DNA of 64,000 bases from Alteromonas gracilis (GTDB lineage Bacteria; Pseudomonadota; Gammaproteobacteria; Enterobacterales; Alteromonadaceae). Every line of letters begins with the position of its first letter. Within the stretch, counting starts at the first letter, position 1. The stretch lies in the NCBI RefSeq assembly GCF_002993325.1, contig NZ_PVNO01000005.1, positions 62,001-126,000 of the forward strand, in the 5' to 3' direction. Positions 59,678-64,000 of this stretch are shown here, piece after piece. The position numbers were made by a program, and so were the translations under genes. The notes below the pieces were generated by a model. It did not search any database, was not told the DNA's origin, and saw only the letters and a list, made by a program, of their open reading frames with translations.

Positions 59678-59995
59678 CTAGGCGTGGGTAAGATAATCAA
59701 AAATAGCGCGAGTAGACTGCTGCGTGCCAATGGGTTCTAGCCAGATTGCTTCGCACAGCCACTCTATACAAAGCATGCATTGAAATGCAGTATCGCTAGA
59801 TTGCGTTGTGATAATGGCTTGAAAGCGATCTGCTCCCCAGTCAGTTTCAGATATCGAAAAATTAAATAGCGAACAGAAGTGCGATACCCACTGTTGGGTT
59901 TTTAGTGGTGTGGCAGGTAGTTCAAGGCAAATTTCGACACTTTGTTCGCTGATTCTGGCATATTGTTGAACATCTTGGAGAGTAAAAGGTTGCAT
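59678..59995 (-). CDS. Small hypothetical protein (DUF3630-like)
   Basis: A 105-residue soluble protein with alternating strands and helices. It has VEICLELPATPLKTQQWVSH, FSISETDWGADRFQ and MLCIEWLCEAIWLEPI. It resembles the short DUF3630-type proteins of Alteromonadales and Vibrionales, but I cannot confirm this without a search. It is divergent from the GST gene and downstream of nothing on its strand. Function is unknown. Confidence 0.7.
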   Translation of the reverse strand: MQPFTLQDVQQYARISEQSVEICLELPATPLKTQQWVSHFCSLFNFSISETDWGADRFQAIITTQSSDTAFQCMLCIEWLCEAIWLEPIGTQQSTRAIFDYLTHA

Positions 59996-60099
59996 AGTTC
60001 TGTCAATTTATCGGTTTATGTAAACCTGCTAGCATTAATAAGTGTATATAGTACAACACAATAACAACAGCGTTAATTCAAGCGCATTAAGGACGGGGT

Positions 60100-60768
60100 A
60101 TGCTAACACTACATCATTTAAATAACTCTCGCTCACAGCGAATACTTTGGCTACTCGAGGAGCTGGGAGTAGAGTATAAAATAGAATTCTATCAACGAGA
60201 TAGCCAAACTAATTTGGCACCAGACTCGCTGCGGGCAGTACATCCGCTAGGTCGCTCTCCTGTTCTAACCACGCCCCACGGCCCGATTGCTGAATCTGGC
60301 GCTATTGTAGAGTATCTCGTGCGCCATCACGCGAGTGAGTCGTTTGCTGTTCCGCAAGACCCAGAAGCACTTCAGCAGTATTGGTTTTGGCTTCATTTCG
60401 CAGAAGGCTCGCTAATGCCGCCTCTTGTTGCGAATCTAGTATTAGAAAAAGCACGCCAAAAAGGGTCCAAGCCATTTTTTATAAAGCCGGTCACCAACAA
60501 ACTGATAGACGGTATTTTAAATGCTTATTATGGTCCTAACTTAGCGCAGAGCTTACGTTACGTAGAATCTTATCTATCGAAAAATACCTGGTTTGCTGGC
60601 AATGAACCCACCGGGGCAGATGTGCAAATGATCTTTCCATTGGAATCTTTAGTTGCGAGCGGTAGAGCCAAGGATTTTAGCGCAATTCAAGGCTATGTTA
60701 AGCGCGTCCACGCGCGAGAAGCATACAAAGCGGCGTTAGAAAAAGGCGGCGAATACGCATACGCTTAA
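60100..60768 (+). CDS. Glutathione S-transferase family protein
   Basis: A 222-residue protein. The N-terminal thioredoxin-like domain has LHHLNNSRSQRILWLLEELG (Asn/Ser-type active-site region) and the glutathione-binding GRSPVLTTPHGPIAESGAIVEYL cited in part, with the cis-proline and Glu-Ser pair. The C-terminal helical domain has WFAGNEPTGADVQMIFPLE. It may conjugate or reduce with glutathione; the substrate is unknown. It is convergent with recQ. Confidence 0.93.
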   Translation: MLTLHHLNNSRSQRILWLLEELGVEYKIEFYQRDSQTNLAPDSLRAVHPLGRSPVLTTPHGPIAESGAIVEYLVRHHASESFAVPQDPEALQQYWFWLHFAEGSLMPPLVANLVLEKARQKGSKPFFIKPVTNKLIDGILNAYYGPNLAQSLRYVESYLSKNTWFAGNEPTGADVQMIFPLESLVASGRAKDFSAIQGYVKRVHAREAYKAALEKGGEYAYA

Positions 60769-60821
60769 ATGCAGCGCTTCTCTTTAAGGGTTTAACAGAG
60801 GGGTTAGGAGGGAAATTACCC

Positions 60822-62663
60822 CTAATGCTCTCGGTTAATATAACCATCAATTAACTGAATAAACGCGTCGCCATACCGCTCTAGCTTGGTTTGACCTACG
60901 CCACTCACGTCCAGCAATGTGTTGCGTGTGGTGGGGAGCTTGCAAGCCATATCAACGAGGGTGGCGTCGCTAAACACGACATAGGGCGGCACCTCGTTTT
61001 CTTCTGCAAGAACTTTCCGCAAATGCTTTAGGCGAGTGAATAATGTTCTGTCGTAATTAGCTGGAGCCTGCTTGGCTTTTTGCTTATCAGGCTTGAACTC
61101 CAACCGAGGTACAGCAAGTTGAACAGCAACTTCACCTTTTAGCACCGGGCGGGCGGCTTCAGTTAGACGCAATGCCGCGTGTGCTGTGATGTCCACACGA
61201 ATAAGCCCCTTGTGTACCAACTGATTGATAATATTGTGCCAGTAGCTATCAGACTTATCTTTGCCTATGCCGTAGGTGGAAAGCTGGTGATGGCCTGCCT
61301 CTTGTAGGCGTCGCAACTGCTTTCCTCGCAATACATCGATAACATATTGGCTAGCGGCTTGTTGAGAAAGCCGAAGTACACAGGACAAGACTTTTTGCGC
61401 AATCACTAAACCGTCAATCATTTTCGGCGGGTCGAGGCAAATATCACAGTTACCGCAGGCGCTGTCGCTGAACTGCGAAAAATAGTTGAGCAATACTTGC
61501 CGACGACACGTTTGTGCCTCTGAAAATGCCTCCATGGCTGCAAACTTTTGTAGCTCGATTTGATTTCGCTCGGCAATCTCGCCTTGTTCAATCCATTGCT
61601 TTACGCGGGCTGCATCTTTTTCATCAAACAATAGTAGCGCTTCAGACGCCAAGCCGTCTCGCCCAGCACGGCCTGTTTCTTGATAATAACTTTCCACACT
61701 GCGGGGCACATCGTGGTGAACAACGTAGCGAACGTTTGATTTATTGATGCCCATTCCAAAGGCAACGGTAGCCACCACAATGTCGACCTTGTCGTTGAGA
61801 AATTGGCGCTGAACCAACTCTCGCTCATCACTGTCCATGCCTGCGTGATAAGCCGCACAGCGAAAGCCTTGTCTGAATAGCTTTGCGTGCAGGTCGTCAA
61901 CTTTCGCACGGCTATTACAATAAATTATGCCGCTGCCTTCTTGCTGTTTTACATACGCAACCACCTGGTCGAAGGCTTTATACTTACTCATAACGCGGTA
62001 GCGAATGTTGGGCCTGTCAAAGCTCCCCTTGTAAACCAACGGGTCTTGCAGGTTCAGTTGGGTAAGTATATCTGCTTGGGTTGCAGTGTCTGCTGTGGCG
62101 GTTAACCCGATAACTGGGATATGAGGAAAGCGAGACTTTATTTGACCTAGCGCGCGGTAGTCTTGCCTAAAGTCATGGCCCCAGTGCGACACACAGTGTG
62201 CTTCATCAATGGCAAATAGGCTAATGTCAGCGTGTGAAAGTGACTGCTGAAAGTGATATTGCATGAGCCGCTCAGGTGAGACGTAAAGCAGGTCAAGTTT
62301 ACCGGCTTGCAATGCATCGTTGATGCGCCCTTGCTCATCAATGTCTAGTGTAGAATTGAGATATGCCGCCTTTACACCTAAGGCTTTAAGTTGCTCTACC
62401 TGATCTTGCATTAAGGAAATTAGGGGGGAAACAACAATGGCCGTGCCGCTTCGCACCAGAGCAGGAATCTGATAGCACAGAGACTTACCACCGCCTGTAG
62501 GCAGTAATACAAGTGCGTCTTTACCTTCACATACTTGGTGAATGACTTCGCCCTGACCGTCGCGGAATGCGTCGTAACCGAAGACATCTTTTAAGATAGT
62601 TTCAGGTGTTTTTGCGTTTCGCGATTGCGGCTCGGATTCTAATGAAGCTATTGCAGTAGTCAT
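60822..62663 (-). CDS. recQ: ATP-dependent DNA helicase RecQ
   Basis: A 613-residue helicase of E. coli length. It has FRDGQGEVIHQV, Walker A LPTGGGKSLCYQIPAL, DEAHCVSHWGHDFRQDY, GLTATAD, FDRPNIRY, AFGMGINKSNVR and QETGRAGRDG. The RQC zinc site CRRQVLLNYF with CGNCDIC follows, then a winged helix, and a C-terminal HRDC domain (DVSGVGQTKLERYGDAFIQL). It unwinds DNA in the 3'-5' direction during RecF-pathway repair and fork restart. It is transcribed alone. Confidence 0.97.
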   Translation of the reverse strand: MTTAIASLESEPQSRNAKTPETILKDVFGYDAFRDGQGEVIHQVCEGKDALVLLPTGGGKSLCYQIPALVRSGTAIVVSPLISLMQDQVEQLKALGVKAAYLNSTLDIDEQGRINDALQAGKLDLLYVSPERLMQYHFQQSLSHADISLFAIDEAHCVSHWGHDFRQDYRALGQIKSRFPHIPVIGLTATADTATQADILTQLNLQDPLVYKGSFDRPNIRYRVMSKYKAFDQVVAYVKQQEGSGIIYCNSRAKVDDLHAKLFRQGFRCAAYHAGMDSDERELVQRQFLNDKVDIVVATVAFGMGINKSNVRYVVHHDVPRSVESYYQETGRAGRDGLASEALLLFDEKDAARVKQWIEQGEIAERNQIELQKFAAMEAFSEAQTCRRQVLLNYFSQFSDSACGNCDICLDPPKMIDGLVIAQKVLSCVLRLSQQAASQYVIDVLRGKQLRRLQEAGHHQLSTYGIGKDKSDSYWHNIINQLVHKGLIRVDITAHAALRLTEAARPVLKGEVAVQLAVPRLEFKPDKQKAKQAPANYDRTLFTRLKHLRKVLAEENEVPPYVVFSDATLVDMACKLPTTRNTLLDVSGVGQTKLERYGDAFIQLIDGYINREH

Positions 62664-62932
62664 GGCGCTGGATTTTACGCGTTTTTGGCGATGTCTTCAC
62701 GGGGCAATTGCAAAAACTAGACGAAAATTCAGTGTAAGCATGATTCAGCAACCGGAAGGTGGTTATAGGTGTTTGGATTTTGAGCAGGTTGGGAGTTCTC
62801 ACGTTTTGTAAACTCACAGGCGGATCAAATCGTATAACTTATCCTGATTAACTAACATTGGTTGGATGAATTTCCCTTCTCGTTATCTTCAATAGTAACG
62901 TTATTGATACTTTGACAATAAAGGGATTCAGC

Positions 62933-63433
62933 ATGTCACTCAGTGAGCATACTAAGGTTAGTAAAAAAATAGACCACCAAGCTATGATCAATCATGTGAT
63001 TGCGCTTTTTCGTGATAATATGCCGTTTAACCAGTTGTTGGGCTTAGAATTTATTACGCAAGGCACTGGGGTAGAAACGCAGATTTCTTTGCATCTTAAT
63101 TGGCAGCCCACGCTTACCGGCAACCCAATGCAAAAAATTCTACACGGTGGTGTAACAGCGACTATGCTAGACACCATCGGCGGTTTAGTTTCGATTGTAG
63201 AAACCATCAAACAAACCGCACTTGAACACCTTGCGGACCTTCAAGTTAGATTGCCTACCATGGGCACGATTGATATGCGCGTTGACTACTTAAGACCTGG
63301 AAGAGGTGAGCGTTTTATCGCAACAGCGGCGGTCATACGCAAAGGCAGTAAACTAGTGGTTTGCAGAATGGAATTGCACAATGAAAAAGGCGATCATATA
63401 GCCTTTGGGACAGGTACTTACATGCTCGGGTAA
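62933..63433 (+). CDS. Hotdog-fold thioesterase (PaaI/YiiD-like)
   Basis: A 166-residue protein started at the ATG at 62933 with AAAGGG seven bases upstream; a TTG at 62912 is the longer option. It has FNQLLGLEFI, NPMQKILHGGVTATMLDTIGG (the HGG hotdog motif with Asp) and TIDMRVDYLRPGRGERFIA. It likely hydrolyses acyl-CoA thioesters in the cytoplasm; the acyl group is unknown. It precedes mgtE by about 90 bases on the same strand. Confidence 0.87.
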   Translation: MSLSEHTKVSKKIDHQAMINHVIALFRDNMPFNQLLGLEFITQGTGVETQISLHLNWQPTLTGNPMQKILHGGVTATMLDTIGGLVSIVETIKQTALEHLADLQVRLPTMGTIDMRVDYLRPGRGERFIATAAVIRKGSKLVVCRMELHNEKGDHIAFGTGTYMLG

Positions 63434-63520
63434 TATGCTTGAAAGTAAGCTTTCACCAATCCCGTATAGCGGTACTTGCGTTGTGTAAAGGAAGTGAGTG
63501 GTATTAACGGGAGGTGCAGC

Positions 63521-64000
63521 ATGGCAGAGCCATTACCAGATTTAATTGAAGAGATTGTTACTGACAGTATGAGTGATGATCCAGCAACCTTGTTGGCCGC
63601 TTTAGCAGGACAAGACGAGGTATACATTGCGTCTCTTTTAGAATCACTACCCGTAGAGAAGCGCTTGACGGTGTGGGAAGGCATACCGCGCGACCGCAAG
63701 CTCGATGTATTGGTAGAGATGCGTAGCGACCCTCGTGAAATTCTCATCGACAATACACCACATGACGAGTGGGCATCTATTTTTAACGGCATTGACGCCG
63801 AGGACTTACTAGAGCTTCTCGATTCACTCCCAAAACGCTTGGTCGATATGGCCTATGAGTCTCTTGACTCTAAAGAACGTAAATATTTTAGAGAAGCCAC
63901 GCAGTTTCCTGATAATCAAATTGGTCACTGGGTAAATCACGAGCAGCTAGTTCTGCCGTCCAATGCAAAAGTGCGTGAGGGCTTGCGTTTACTGAGAAGA
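63521..64000 (+). CDS. mgtE: Magnesium transporter MgtE, N-terminal part (cut by window edge)
   Basis: From the ATG at 63521, with a strong GGGAGGTG before it, the frame stays open for 160 codons to the window end. The visible part is the MgtE_N superhelical domain: ALAGQDEVYIASLLESLPVE, IPRDRKLDVLVEM, and a second repeat IDAEDLLELLDSLPKRLVD. The CBS domains and membrane pore would lie beyond the edge. MgtE is a magnesium-gated Mg2+ channel of the inner membrane. The call rests on the N-domain repeats only. Confidence 0.8.
   Translation, partial: MAEPLPDLIEEIVTDSMSDDPATLLAALAGQDEVYIASLLESLPVEKRLTVWEGIPRDRKLDVLVEMRSDPREILIDNTPHDEWASIFNGIDAEDLLELLDSLPKRLVDMAYESLDSKERKYFREATQFPDNQIGHWVNHEQLVLPSNAKVREGLRLLRR

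Overview
The window looks like a chromosomal segment of a marine gammaproteobacterium of the Alteromonas type. The evidence is the moderate GC content, the gmk-rpoZ-spoT-ridA-trmH-recG order, hemCDXY, protein sequences close to E. coli/Alteromonadales versions, and many cyclic-di-GMP proteins. It is gene-dense. I see no tRNA, rRNA, insertion sequence, prophage, CRISPR array or plasmid feature.

Left part (1-7.7 kb): the first codons of an H-NOX haem/NO sensor on the minus strand, an acyl-CoA dehydrogenase divergent from a LysR regulator, an MBL-fold hydrolase, a ycjX-ycjF pair behind a sigma-54-like promoter, and a ThrE-type exporter. Next (7.7-14.6 kb, minus strand) is a compact thiamine operon thiC-thiDE-thiF-thiS-thiG-thiH, led by a TPP riboswitch and closed by an intrinsic terminator. 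Upstream of it on the same strand lies hemC-hemD-hemX-hemY (14.8-18.9 kb).

Middle part: a diguanylate cyclase tail to tail with a carboxylesterase; the information-processing run gmk, rpoZ, spoT, ridA, trmH, recG, rsmJ and a peroxiredoxin (21.1-29.1 kb); then a Fur-box-led iron operon (29.4-35.0 kb). That operon encodes an unrecognised secreted helical protein, an FbpABC-type ferric ABC importer and a HI0933-family flavoprotein, most of them overlapping at their ends. A BLUF-EAL photoreceptor and a 7TM diguanylate cyclase follow (36.2-39.1 kb), then divergent argP/argO, a SugE/Gdx-type SMR exporter, a DUF1499 membrane protein and a DnaJ-related protein.

Right part (43-64 kb): an RND efflux adaptor and pump; a small hydrolase; an acyl-CoA hydrolase/transferase-GNAT fusion overlapping a histone-deacetylase-like gene; a thioredoxin-like membrane protein; a chemotaxis receptor; an ATP-grasp protein; a DUF3300 secreted protein with a very basic tail; ribA; a large PAS-GGDEF-EAL protein; a GST; recQ; a hotdog thioesterase; and the start of mgtE running off the window.

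The points most worth following up are the sigma-54-like element before ycjXF, a possible translational switch formed by the TPP riboswitch arm and a hairpin abutting the thiC start codon, the new-looking members of the Fur-controlled iron operon, the BLUF-EAL/diguanylate cyclase pair, and the GNAT/deacetylase pair. Nothing here is a clear defence or mobile system.
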